In this document: in pieces, positions 52,502 to 64,000 of the stretch | How positions within the stretch are numbered: position 1 is the stretch's first letter | How the letters are laid out: the number at the start of each line of letters is the position of its first letter | Assembly: GCA_037178855.1 (NCBI GenBank) | Contig: JASJZC010000007.1 | Location: forward strand, 7,564,001-7,628,000 | Length of the DNA: 64,000 nucleotides | Source: Oscheius sp. JU75 | Lineage: Eukaryota; Nematoda; Chromadorea; Rhabditida; Rhabditidae | Direction of reading: 5' to 3' | Made by a program: the position numbers and the translations under genes | Notes under the pieces: generated by a model | Databases searched by the model: none | Seen by the model: the letters and a program-made list of their open reading frames with translations, nothing else | Told to the model about the DNA's origin: nothing

Positions 52502-53924
52502 ATGATGAGAGGTTGTCTGCTCTTGCTCCTCGCACCTTCAGCTATTCAGGTTAGTTTCTATTTAAGGCATTAATTAGACACTTTTATAGGCTTCTTCCAT
52601 CGTCAGCATCCAGCTCACTGATTTCATGTCCATCGACAATTCCAACTATCTGCGTTAGACCCCTTTTTGGTCAAAACGTTTCGTATTTCAGCTGGTCCAA
52701 TCTTCTTCCGCGCCTGCGTCACTCACCTTCATGAAAACAAAAATTGCGACATCGCCATGGAATGGGTTGCTTCCAACAAGTATGCGTTTCCTCCGCTCTG
52801 GATTTACATCGATGACAGCGACTATGTAAGTAGAAGAAATTTTTTTTTTGAAAGAAAAAAGGTTGCAATTTTGATATTTTAGGTCAAGCTGAGATATGAG
52901 CTGACCCTCCACAGTTCGCAGGCCACCGACGACATCTCTGCCAGGCCCATTGTCTTCAACGCTTCTACGCAGGACATTGTCCATGGAAAAGTGCCCAGGA
53001 CTCATGTGAGTTTTCACTAGTTTTTTTTTGTTAAAAAAATTCTGTTTTTGTAAATCTGTCAAATGACTATATCAGTCTAACACACTGACCTAAGTTTATT
53101 ATGATGTCACTATTTATTTGTCAACCTTTCTCACATGTGTTCGGTTCCGTCATCGAAAGGCCCCGTGTGAGATGGGAGGATGATCCAAGGAGAGCATCCG
53201 AGAGGATTGGAAAAGCCCCCGCAACGTGTATGCGAGCGGAAGATTGGACGGCGAAGAATGGATGCGAGCCATGGGAGCGGCAAGGAACCCAATCTAGGAA
53301 TCCCCTTTGATACCGTCAAATAAAATGTCGAGACGTTCGAATGTTCGGTTCCTGTGGTCATGTTCCTGCCAAACTGTCCGAGCTGTTTTATGTTAACTGT
53401 TTCCACAATTGAACAATTGTGATACTTCAGGCCATCGACTTCTACGCTCGTTTCTCCTACGAATACTACGGAGCCCTGAAGAGGAAGCTCATTCCGGTCA
53501 AGGATTGCAACTCCGGCTCCATCGGTGGAAAGCGGAACTACCCCTTTCTACAGGTTAATTTAGCCATTTTTCGAACCATAAGCGTTTTTAGGTTTCAGAA
53601 GGACACTGTGATAGGGAGTGCCTAATATGGATGGGAATTTTAGGAGCTTGCATGATCATTCCCACTATCCTCACGTCTCTACTTTGCTGCTGCTGTTTCT
53701 GTTACGGAACTGTAAGGTTTCGCAGTATTTTCATAACAATAGGGCAATTTCAGAAGCCGAGAACTCATCCTGGAAACGTTACTACTGTCACTGGGTCTGG
53801 CTCTCCTGGATGGATGTACGACCCGAAGATGCAGATCACTCTTCCTCTGGAGCGCATGTCAGACAGCGGAAGCAATAGTAACTCATACAACAATTATTTC
53901 CGTATCGATTATTTGCAGTTATGA
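52502..53924 (+). CDS. Unrecognised type I membrane protein, 260 aa
   Basis: Exons are 52502-52549, 52590-52653, 52692-52825, 52883-53005, 53431-53553, 53592-53711 and 53754-53924; all junctions keep phase. Residues 1-16 are a signal peptide (MMRGCLLLLLAPSAIQ). The ectodomain (about 17-175) has FMSIDNSNYLPGPIFFRACV, an ENKNCDIAMEW and FPPLWIYIDDSDYVKLRYEL, which suggests a beta-rich fold, and ends EGHCDRECL. A single transmembrane segment (IWMGILGACMIIPTILTSLL) runs straight into CCCCFCYG, a candidate palmitoylation cluster. The cytoplasmic tail is Ser/Asn-rich. I recognise no family; it may be nematode-specific. Intron 4 (425 bp) carries a probable LINE fragment. A poly(A) signal is at 54020-54025. 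Confidence 0.8.
53140..53310 (+). mobile_element. Fragment of a LINE-type retrotransposon 3' coding end
   Basis: A frame here reads ERPRVRWEDDPRRASERIGK and, shortly after, MRAEDWTAKNG. The pattern RGRP-x-x-RW-x-DD followed by a spaced (A)-x-D/E-x-x-W is typical of the C-terminal end of reverse transcriptase proteins of non-LTR elements. Only this end is present, inside an intron, which fits a dead fragment. Confidence 0.55.
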
Positions 53925-54019
53925 CTTCCTTCAATTCGCCTAGTTCCCGCGCCACCGCCGTTTAATTTGTACGTATCTGTACTGGTTCCTCGATGAAGTC
54001 CTCGCCCGCTGTCATGCAC

Positions 54020-54025
54020 AATAAA
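54020..54025 (+). terminator. Poly(A) signal
   Basis: AATAAA lies about 96 bp beyond the stop codon of the single-pass membrane protein gene. Confidence 0.5.
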
Positions 54026-56166
54026 CCAACTTTTTTAATGAACTTGCTCGTCCCGGCATGGATTGTGTCCACTTCTGTTGTTTACTCTCGAGAGCCTGTC
54101 CGCCTGGAGCAGTTTCTCCTCCCCCGCATATGGTTTTGCAGCGTAGGCGCACTCTTGATCTTGCTGTTTGACGTCCCAGTAGCAGCAAATGCATTCATAG
54201 TTGGTTTTTCACAGCAGAAAAGAGTTTTCCGGTCGCATAAGTAACGCTCTCTCACACGCCTGACTGAGCCTGGCTGGAAGCATCTTGGAGATGCCAGCAA
54301 GCTGTCAGACAACCAAATCCTCAAGGGTAGTCTATCCTTGACTGCTATGTGTCCTAATCATGCGTCGGCAGTCCCTAATCTGGTCGGATCTCGAGAACAT
54401 AACTCGATATCGCGCAGAGGAGACCACCGAGAGACAATAGTCGCCATTTCCAAAGTGTCTTTCCGCTGTTCCATTTCGACAACTAGTATAGTTTCTTGTG
54501 CAGATTGATTCATTTTTGACATATCCTTCATCCTAATTGAATCCAAGCCTGTTAAAGTCTTTCTACTCACGCTTTCCTTTAGGCATCGAAAACTTAAACA
54601 GTTTTGTATATCTCTCTTATGTCTACGATTTGTTTTCTTACGCAATGCACACATTGTCTGGATTCGACCAAAAGACATTTGCCTTATATGTTTGCTATTC
54701 GTTGCTTAAAATTAAACTTTTAGAATGAGCCCACTAGTCTGCAAACAAGTCTATAAAAACAGACATAGTCAGCCGGAAAAGTTCTAAAAGAATGTCATGA
54801 ATTTTGAAGGTCTTGTTTCCAAAACCAGTTTGAAAAGAACTAAGTTATTCACAAATGTGTTTAAAACACTTTTGCTTGTGTCATCGCTAATTGCCTGAAC
54901 ATCGCCCTGGAATGCTTGATAATCGCGTGTTAGATGTCGCATTTGTCCATGGGGAATCAGTCAAGGCTTAGAGAGAGCGGTCATTTGTCCTACTCCCCTC
55001 GGCTACGCTTTTATGGCTTCTGGTGTATGTGCTCTTTGCCTATTCTACTATTTTTGATGAATTCTTTGACCTTCGCCTCTCCCTTTTCGCATAGAAACAT
55101 GCAATCTCGGTGTCAGGTTGTTTCACGATTTGGCAAAGGTCGTCCTGATTCGGCGACAATCTAGATCGCCCACTTTTCTGCACTTACTCCCTACTGTGAA
55201 ACCAAGCATTGTACCACGACGAGTCTAATTTTTCTCTCCTTTTCTTGAATATCCGAGTTAATTTTGAAGACTGCGCGCAGCCGTTTTATGAATTTAGACG
55301 AGTAGAACAAGTAAACTGTTAGCTAACACTGTCCAGCGGACTTTTTTCGTATCAAGAAAAGCCTTGATTCCGTTGGCAAACATGCCAGATCCTTGACCAA
55401 TGGCTTGATTTCTGTCGATTGCACTCGAAATGCTTCTCGCTGGAACTGGTTCCAGTTAATTTTTGATAAAACATTGGATGAAAAAGTAATTGACCACGCC
55501 TACTCTTCAGTGCAATTTTTTGCAACTTCTCACCTCCTTATGATCGATGTATTATTTTCCCCAGGACAGGAAGGCTAGAAAAAGCTTGATTGATAGAGCG
55601 CACCGTGTGGATCCGCGGCTATTTGTCCTCAAGGTTCGGCGAGTTTTCGTCGCCGATCAGTCACAAAAGGCGCGCAATTCCGGGATAAAGAACTGGAGGA
55701 TTTGCGCCCCCTCTAGGCCGGCTCTCGGACCACTGCAATCTTTCTGCTGTTTGTCCTGTAAAATAAGCTCTTTGACCACTCTGTCCGATATACTGCTCGT
55801 TCATCCGAGAGCATCTCCTCGCGGACTCACTTGTTTGCGAGTCAGCATTTTCAAGCCGATTACCTTCTCTCAATAGTCATGCCTTTTACCGCAATCATCG
55901 TCCCGATACTTTCCGTCCAAGCTGCCGGAAGCCCCACATTGGCGGGCCCTCCTTCAGTCAGCATCAATTGGCTACGGAGCTGCTATAACACTCCTTAGCT
56001 GTACTAAAAACCAACTGAGCTTCTAATACCTGCTCATGAGGCGGTCCCTTCTTCTAATATTAGTGCCCCCTTCTTATGTACTCTCACTCCTCAAAATGCC
56101 TCTAATTGCCAGTTGTTGAGGCGCTGGCCAGCAACAATTTGCTGTTTAGAAGTCAATTCTAGGGTC
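54026..56166. other. 2.1-kb region without a supported gene
   Basis: Pyrimidine-rich on the plus strand. Several short open frames are present but none has a recognisable motif or a consistent splice chain. Confidence 0.4.
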
Positions 56167-58813
56167 ATGTTTTTTCTCTTTCTGTTTCTTCCATTGCTGG
56201 TAGTCGTAGAAGCAACCGGTCAGATACGATGTCACTCTTGTTTGTCCCACTGCAAAACCATTCACGGAGGAAAAGTGAGACGAGCCTTTTTCCACTGTCA
56301 TAAAGTGACCATATTTAGGTCGATCCGGTAGCATGCGACTGTCAGTCTGAAAAGGAGAACATGTGCTTGGGAAACGCATGCTTCGCCAAGGTTGAGATCT
56401 TTTCTGACGAGAACACGGCTATCATCCAGGTAAGCGACAAGTCAAAGTTGAGTGTACAACTGAGTAATGCCTTTCTGCGTAAATTTCACTGACAGTCATA
56501 TTTGGAATATTTATGGAACCGTTTTGTTGAATATTCTCCGGTATTGTATCTGTATCCAAAGGGATGCTTCGTCTCTTATAGACTCGCAGTAGTAGAACTA
56601 GCTATGAAACAAGGCTAAAAACTGCATTTTCCGAAGCAAGAAAAAGGTATACGTCACATTGTCCCCGCTTTGTTCCCTTGTTGAGCTCATGTTTCGTGTA
56701 GAGCCCAGCTTCCAAACAAGTTCCGACCTTATCAGAAAGAGCTGAAAATGTTAAGAGAAAATTGGGACAGTTACTTACGAATACCACTTTTTACTACCTC
56801 TTTGAGCATTCATAGGGTAAGCTGCTTTTGGCATTACGGGCTGACTGAATTTTTGAGCATTAAACAGAGAACTGCAGAGCTAACTCTGGGCAGCTTCCTT
56901 CACGCAGAGTCTGCCCTCATATTTGTGATTGAGAGAGGTCGCGTCCTTGTGTAAAAAGTAGCCGTCTTCGTTTTATGTGACCTGTGGAACTGTGAGAGAG
57001 ATTAGCTGATGAGCGCACTGTGATCTTGACTCTTTTCCCGAGGTTTCTACATCCGTTGCATGCAAGTTTACATGATCCTTAATTGTTCCCGTTGAAGCTA
57101 AGGAAATAGCATCTTTCTAAATATGGGCCAAATCTAAGAGTCTCCTTTTGGCTGTGAATCAAGACCTCCTTTTTCCTTTTTGACTGAGTCTTGGTCGCCA
57201 AAATCATACTTTCTCGATCTGGCTTTCTGGACTTTTCAATGGTAGTCGGTTCCATTCTAGAACTTCCTCCTCCCGGGAAAAGATTAGGACAAATGATAGA
57301 ACTTAGGAACAGCAGAAATATTTTTAAAAAAAAAGTCGAAGAAAAACAGGCTCCTTGCTGGGAAGTAAGGACAGCAGCTCGCGACTGGTTTCTTTATGCC
57401 CCTGGTTAGTCATAAAGTCAGTCGGGGGCGTAAAGATAATTCCACGAATGTTAGACGATCATTCGCCTCACAAACCCTATTCGTTTGTAGTTTTCCAAAA
57501 AATGATTGTTAGAATCCGTATGGAACTACTTCGATATAAAAGGCAAATTCCAGAAAGGATGTATTTCTGATGTTCCCGGAGGACTGACCGGTTGCCAGTA
57601 CGCGAGTAACGCAGAGTCTCTGCACTGTTTCTGTGCCGGCGACAAATGCAACACAAGAACCCAGGTTCACTCTCTTCACTCCACTTTTTTAACTGTTACT
57701 TGCAGTTGAACAACTATATGACCAATCGTCTTCCTACAGTCGAGTGTTGTGGCTGTTCCGAAAGAAATGGAGAACATTGTCCTGACAATAAGTGCTTGAA
57801 GAAGTGTCGTGGAAACTATTGCGTGGTCGATTTTGACGGTGTTGAACAGGTAAGAAAGTTACTTTACTCCCTGAACAAAGATATATAGGGTTGTGGTTTG
57901 GGTTTCCCTCGACTGCAATCTTTTCTCCGAATGGATAACTATTTGGACTACCAAGGCTCACCCGTCTGTGCACGGTTTGCGACTTTGACGCAAAGCCCAT
58001 ATAGAAAACTCATTCAGTTATGAGGCCACGTCTGCTACGGTGATGAATGGATGCACGTGCACTCAGCCTTCCGGAGTATGCAACGAACTGAACAAGACCA
58101 GGGAATATCAAGTTGGTCATTTTTGGAAGATGCCACCTACCGAGAGTTTACAGATGAAGAAGGTGATTGAACGTAAAACGGACAATCTCAACTACTGCTA
58201 CAGCTTGACTCATTCATCGAACAAGCCCTTCGGCCAAGAAGTATTCCAGAAGTGAGATCATTTCCTTCTGCAGCGAGCGCTAAATCGGATCTTAGGTCAA
58301 CGACTTGTGAGGGCCATTACTGCTTTATCTCGCTGACGACGTCAGAGATTATCCTCGAAAGCGCCGACTTTCAGCACAACTACGAAGATCACGATGAGTT
58401 CATAGGTAAGACTAGATCAAAGTATGAGCTACTGGCGGGATGTGTAAAGGTTGACGATGACAAGGTATTGCCACTTAACAACCAATCTAAAAATGCTCTC
58501 AGAAAGTTCGAGTGGGATGTACAACGGAATACTCTACCAATTCCTCCGATCCATTGACTAAACATTGCATCTGCGATAGTCATCTGTGCAATTTCCACCA
58601 CTTATTGTCTGGGGAAGACAAACGTCCCAGAGCTACTCTTACCCAACAGGTTTGAATCGAAATAGCAACGAGACTCTGTTTTAGAAGGAAAGCGAGAGGA
58701 GCCAAAATATGGTCCCTTCGGGCGTCAAAGCTACAGGCAACACAATTACAGCGAAATCGTCCACTATTCCTGCTTATCTTGCAACACTTTTCTCACTCTA
58801 TGCTCTCGTTTAA
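56167..58813 (+). CDS. Three-domain Ly6/uPAR-like protein, probably GPI-anchored
   Basis: A 398-aa secretory-pathway protein. Exons are 56167-56274, 56319-56429, 57554-57664, 57706-57849, 57889-57974, 58018-58111, 58154-58251, 58296-58464, 58503-58649 and 58685-58813; phases agree. A signal peptide (MFFLFLFLPLLVVVEATG) is followed by three cysteine-rich units. Unit 1 (about 20-108) runs from IRCHSCLSHC to CFCAGDKCN. Unit 2 (about 122-212) starts VECCGCSERNGEHC and ends NGCTCTQPSGVCNELN. Unit 3 (about 228-335) starts NYCYSLTHSS, continues TTCEGHYCFISLTTSE and ends HCICDSHLCNF. The closing C-x-C-x(4)-CN pattern is typical of three-finger Ly6/uPAR folds. The C-terminus is hydrophobic (IPAYLATLFSLYALV) after a Ser/Thr stretch, which suggests GPI attachment. 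Whether all units fold as three-finger domains is inference. Intron 2 is 1.1 kb and could hide another exon. Confidence 0.85.
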
Positions 58814-61800
58814 CAGCCTAGCCATAATGTATAAGTTTATGTCGTTCACTCTTGTGAATCTTCCACATATTACAGTACGGGTTCAGATGTAGCAACCAGA
58901 TAGTAAAGATTATCATTTTGTCTATTTATGGACTCGTTAGCATTTGGGGGAGGGTGGCGGATGGCGCGTCAAATTGTATGTTCCGCCTGAGGATCCTTCT
59001 CCCTTTCTCTCTGGCTATCTCACCCTCAAAAAATCCGAGTTGGAGCTTCTTCAAAAGCTTGTTGTTCTCGATCTTTGAATGCGGAAGATTCTATTAATCA
59101 GACAGACGTCTGCGCGTCACCGAAAACTTATAGCACATAGACTTAGACTTATGAATATAAGTTTTTCTAATGCTGTCCCTAGTCTAGTCAGATCTCTTTT
59201 TATGGTTCATCCGGTGTAAACATTTCTTCAATTTGAGCCTTACTCATCGCTAAGCAGACGTAATTCCCCTTCATTACAAGTTCATTCTAAGCTGTTCCCA
59301 CATTTTTGAGAGGTTCCTACTGCAGCGTTTTCTCACAAGGAAGTGTGTTTTGTGGTCAAAGCTATGCAGACAATGTTTCAAACCCCAAATTTACTGATTT
59401 TCATAGCTGTCGGGCCATTTTCAATGCAAGGTTCGCCAGAATATGGCGTTTATTTTGCCAAGAAATGAGCCTTAATTTTCTGATCTTCCAGTATTGCAAC
59501 TTTAAGAGATCTTAATTTACGGGGAGATCCTTATGCCTGCTCAAGTGTGCTAAGACCTCAAACACTACGCATTCTAGTCACTATGGTATAGTTCTCACCC
59601 GCTTCCTGGTCAGATTTTTTTTGCAGACTGACGTAGCAGCCATATTAATACATTATTCACAAAGAGCACATTTTATGTCATTCTGTTAGTTTGCCATAAA
59701 TTAAAAATGGACTTATGAATAGGTTTTGGTCTAACAGGCTGCAGAATTAGTCATGAGCTTCTTGCAACGTTACTACTCATCGATATTTTGTTAAGTTCCG
59801 GTCTGGGCTTTTTTGAGCCAATCTTTCGATTCCGTCGATCTCGTGATTTTAGAGACAAATGATTTTACAGCGGCGCCAAAGTCACGATGCGGTTGTAGCA
59901 TTTTGGCTTATTTACGATTTATTACCCACCTTCCCCCCTCGACTCATGTTCCCCCTACGTTTTACAGCCCTTTTTTCGCGAGATCTGGTGTTGAAATCGT
60001 TTTCGACCCCTTGGGGAAAGGAGAGCCATAACTTGCCAATTACCGAGCTGGCTAGCAATTGAGTTGGCACACTCGGAGTCCCCTTCAGTTAGTATCCTGT
60101 AATTGTTTTGTACTACGAGCCACAGTCATTAAGCTCTCATTCAACTTTATACGACCAGAGATGGAGGTTTTTCTGCTAAAGCATATTCGAAACAGTTTGA
60201 AATCTGTCCTTCTCGGGCTCACTTGGTTACCTTGAATCATTTAAGACTCCCTTTTGGGCATAGCCCAAGTCAAAAACCACAGCTCGTGGGAGTATCTCCC
60301 AACATCATAAAAGGAATTTACTCTCAGCTACATATAAATAAAAGTTTTAAACTCTTTGCTCCAAGTTTTCATTTTCAACTTTCAGTCCTAATTTACCGTA
60401 TTTCTCTAAATATCACTCATTTTGAAATTTCCCCACTTGTACTCTAGTTTTAATGAATTTTTGATGCTCAGGCTAGAGAAAGAATGCTCTCTTTCAACCT
60501 GGATGATCTCAGCATTTGAATAAGGGAAGAATTGAAAATGAGGTCGAAGTATCACGTTTTAAGAAGTCTCCGCAGTAGTTTTTTAATGTTCCCGGAACAA
60601 ATATTTTCTGATGTTGATATCAAGATAGTCATCCTAACTGCAGTTTTTTCAGTAGTCATCACGTAAAAAATTGGGAGCAGGAGCAGATATTACTGATCCG
60701 GCGCGTGCATGTAGAAAACACCCAAACTCGGTTTTTTTTTTAACTATGACTGACACAATGTTCCTGGTCTCCCCTTCCAGTCTAAACAATTAACGTCCTG
60801 GTTTTAAACACTGGAATTAAAGGCTGATCTTTGTTTCAAAATAGAACTGAGGAACAATTTGTAGGTTGGTAAGGCTAACATGGTCTAATGCTGTGAATAA
60901 TTTCAACAAGGATATCCCTTTGACAGCGACCAGTAACCATTGTTTTCGCGAGGCAGCATCCAGGAATTAATGACCCAGAACATTTACATTTTGGGTGGAA
61001 TCGAATCAGGAAAAGATCTTTGTCTCAAATTCTGAACCTGAATTCGGCTTTTTTTAAACAAATTAACCAGTTCGGGTCATATTTTTTTTGTCACTTTCAT
61101 AACAAGATCAGTTCCTCCCTGACATCCTCACTCTTTTTGCAGTTCAAATGTGTTCGACGATTCACCGCGTTCCATGACAGTATTGTGCTGTCATTTTAGA
61201 TCTGTTATGCCTGTTCTCTTTATTTTACGCCACCAGTCTTTTAATCTGTCCAAAGCCGATCCGCACTCATTGTTTCATGAAGCAGAATATGGCAATCTTT
61301 CAAAACAACGCTTACAACTAAGGGGATCTTCTTTCTCTTCCCAAAGTTTGTAGCAAGATTGCATCCAGGAAGTTCTCCTGCCAACTATTCAGTTATAGCC
61401 TACCTCTAGTCTTTGTCTGATCTTACTCCATTGTTTGCTCAAGTCATCCAACCCAATCTCCAAGTTCCTCGCGTTCCCACAACCGATATCTACTAAAAAT
61501 ACACGGTCAATGTACAAATTCTTCCTTGCTTCAATGTGTGTCTCCACGTCCTTTGATTCTGAGAACTATGAATCAAAATGAATTGGAAAGCCTCATTATT
61601 TATTCCTTCCCCTTATGGCGGCCTAAAACTTCGTGCGTTCTAATTAAGTATCTTCCTCCTTGGATCAACGTTTGTAGTGAGACCATTATTAAAAGCTTCC
61701 TGGTTCTCCGTCCCATTTTTAAAGTTGGCTCATTGGTAGGAAGTAAGGGTCAGTGGCGTTAAAACGTCCCTGCTGCACTTTTTCATCACATGCTTCCGCT

Positions 61801-64000
61801 TTTCGAACACACAACGCCTCTCCACCGGATTCATTGCTTATTAACATAATCTCAGCCTGCTCCGCGTGCGAACAGCGCAAAAATCGCAACTTGGCTGCTC
61901 CTAAAGAAGGAGGAGAAGTTAAAGCACTTGAAATAATCGCCTACCTCGTGGGAGGTCCCGTCACTAAAGTAATTAAGCGCTGACCTCCGGGCTAGGCTTT
62001 CCGTTTTGGGTGCTAATTCCCAGTGCAACTTCTTCCTTCTCGTTAAATGCCCTCCTTTAGAAAGTTTAAAATTGATCAGATGGCCGAAAAACAAATTCGT
62101 CCTGTTTATTTGATCACGTACGCCTGCTTACTACGAACGGGCTCAAAATATTAGAACGCTCCTCCTTCAATTACTTCCCATTTCTTATTTTCACCACTTC
62201 CAGAGAGACTTTTTCGAGGCTCACAATAGGTTTTTAATGAAACTTGTTGGAAGCATGTTTGAGGCTTACCAAAGTAGCTTTCCACACTAATTATCGCCCT
62301 CTCTCTCTCTTCCTGGATGCAATTGCCGACAGGAGATGGTGTGAGAAGAAAGCAGGTGCTTTGGCTCTTCCATCCCCAAACTCAATTACACAATCAAAAC
62401 CAACTTCCCATTCGAGGATCCGAGGGAAGTCCATCTCTCAATTTCGTGTCCATTGTGCTCTCTGCTTTCTGTTTATGTGATGCCCGCGTTCCAACACCCT
62501 ATTTTGATGTTATTCTCAATATCATAATCGGTTTAAAATTATGACCTAAGGGCACCTTAAGACGTAGAAAAAAGTTATGATTAAAAGAAGGTGACATTTT
62601 GTGCTAAAGAGTTCAATGCATTGAGCCTTATCCTGTTCCTGCACTAGTTTGAGTCACTTTAGAAGCAGTTATTCATAGAGTTGAGTAGCCGGAATCTATC
62701 ACTGAGGTGCAGCTGGATTCTTTGGGTTAGATTCTTTAGTCTTTGAATATCTTAACAATTTCAGTTTCTGAGCTATAGCAGGTAGTCTTTGTACACCCAC
62801 AAGCTTAAACTACTGCTAAGGAACAACTCTGGCTTCTTTTCTGTCTTTTTTTGAGAGTAAACTTGCAAGTTATTTTCGTTTTTTGAAGTTAGTTAAAAAA
62901 ATTCTGAGATACTCTTATCTCCTACTGGGGCCTACTAAAACGGTACGGGGGAACCGACCCAGTCTTGAAAACTTACTTGCCTTACTACCCTCTCTCGATT
63001 TTCACTGTTTTACTGGTAGAGAACACGCGATTGACAAATTACTCTCTTTTATACGTATTTTGACCGACAACAGCTTGTTTCCTTCCTTTTTGAACCGCAG
63101 ACTCCTTTCGTTGTTAATCTCATGAATCATAGAACCACCGTCAAATAACAATAGTTTATCTTTCATCAGAGTTCGTTTCTGAATGGCCTAATCACAGGCT
63201 CTTTTTGATTTAGTGTGATACCTACGGCAGATCCTCTTTCCATTTTCTCCGACTCCCATGGACACGTCTTGGCGCAGATTCTCCCTCGCAATTGACAATC
63301 ATATTATTACGGAAGGGGAGCATTATCACTTGACGCCTCGAAGATCAAGCCAATTTGGCTAGAGCCTATAATTGTGCTATACGTTTTCATTGTTCTAGAA
63401 CGCTCATCATGTGACTCTAGTACAGTAATCGAGGCAGCTGTAAATGTCTAAGAAAGGGAACCTGTACCTCCAATCATTTTGTTCGCATTCGTGATCTTAT
63501 AGCACCTGTCTCCAGAATAACGCATATGTTGCAAGGCGGTACTTTTACCTGAACAGTCGTTCAGTCACTCTCTCTGCAAACAACTAGCATGTATTAGGTT
63601 TCAAGGAGGAAGAGCCTTAACAAATGCGTCTTCCTTGTCTTTTTCTCATTTAGTCATTTCTGACAACCTGAAAACAGTTTTGTTTGTAACACAGTAGTGT
63701 GAACTCGTATCGCCTGGTGTCTCCACCATGAATCACAGTAGTCAATCTGGGGGAAAGGTCTACTTCCGTGGGCCAGACAAGGTTTTCCCCTCTCTGGAAC
63801 TAAGAAAACCTTCAATTTTCTATAGATCTCATTCATCACTTGGCTCATCAGAGACACTCTAAACCGGCCAGGAGAGCATTCCCACGGGCTCACATTTCTT
63901 CTGTGGAGAATACGCACCCGTTCCTCTAATCTTTGAGAAATCAAAAAGCTAAACAATTTAAATGTCGCATTGTACCCAGTTTGTCTTTAAATTCCCGGCT
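58814..64000. other. 5.2-kb region without a supported gene
   Basis: The plus strand is pyrimidine-rich throughout. Open frames are short (under about 110 codons) and lack motifs or splice chains on both strands. It could be intergenic or lie within a long intron or 5' region of a plus-strand gene beyond the window edge. Confidence 0.45.

Overview
This is a eukaryotic genomic window, almost certainly from a nematode. Genes are split by many very short introns (typically 38-50 bp, GT...TTTCAG or TTTTAG, donors GTAAGT/GTGAGT). Likely trans-splice acceptors sit directly before some start codons (TTTTTCTAG|ATG at 33021-33030). The gene families fit: HPK-1-type HIPK, RAB-37, an NFKI-1-like IkB, nematode-style UDP-glucuronosyltransferase, and mariner/Tc1 relics. 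No prokaryotic or viral gene organisation is visible. The species is not determined; short introns and moderate GC would suit a rhabditid or Steinernema-like nematode, but that is inference. All gene models were spliced by eye, keeping reading phase across every junction.

Layout. 0.8-4.5 kb, plus strand: an ETS transcription factor of the ELF3/EHF type (Pointed, AT-hook and ETS domains) whose last part is encoded by two alternative duplicated exons. 6.4-29.4 kb, minus strand: a DRAM/TMEM150 membrane protein with a mariner relic and a CTCGG-rich array in its introns; an IkB-like ankyrin protein (NFKI-1 type); the kinase HIPK (hpk-1); Rab26/37 GTPase (rab-37); and an unrecognised small gene with a membrane segment. 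29.9-58.8 kb, mainly plus strand: an unrecognised secreted protein; a full-length glutamate carboxypeptidase II-like M28 peptidase; methylthioribulose-1-phosphate dehydratase (APIP) of the methionine salvage pathway; a Tc1-like relic; a UDP-glucuronosyltransferase; a 22-exon myosin-light-chain-kinase-like kinase with a long Lys/Ser-rich tail; a single-pass membrane protein; and a probably GPI-anchored protein with three Ly6/uPAR-like domains. 58.8-64 kb has no gene I can support.

The genes do not form one pathway. Several act in signalling and transcription (ETS, IkB-like, HIPK, MLCK-like), membrane traffic or autophagy (Rab37, DRAM), or metabolism and detoxification (M28 peptidase, APIP, UGT). 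Orientation switches once, around 29.4-29.8 kb, where minus- and plus-strand blocks diverge. The non-coding DNA also appears to switch from purine-rich to pyrimidine-rich on the plus strand with gene direction.

The strongest unusual observation is the ETS gene's duplicated 3' exon pair (4060-4183 and 4289-4499). Both keep the same phase and each completes an ETS DNA-binding domain with different DNA-contact residues. The first has its own stop, a perfect splice donor six bases later and a poly(A) signal before the second.
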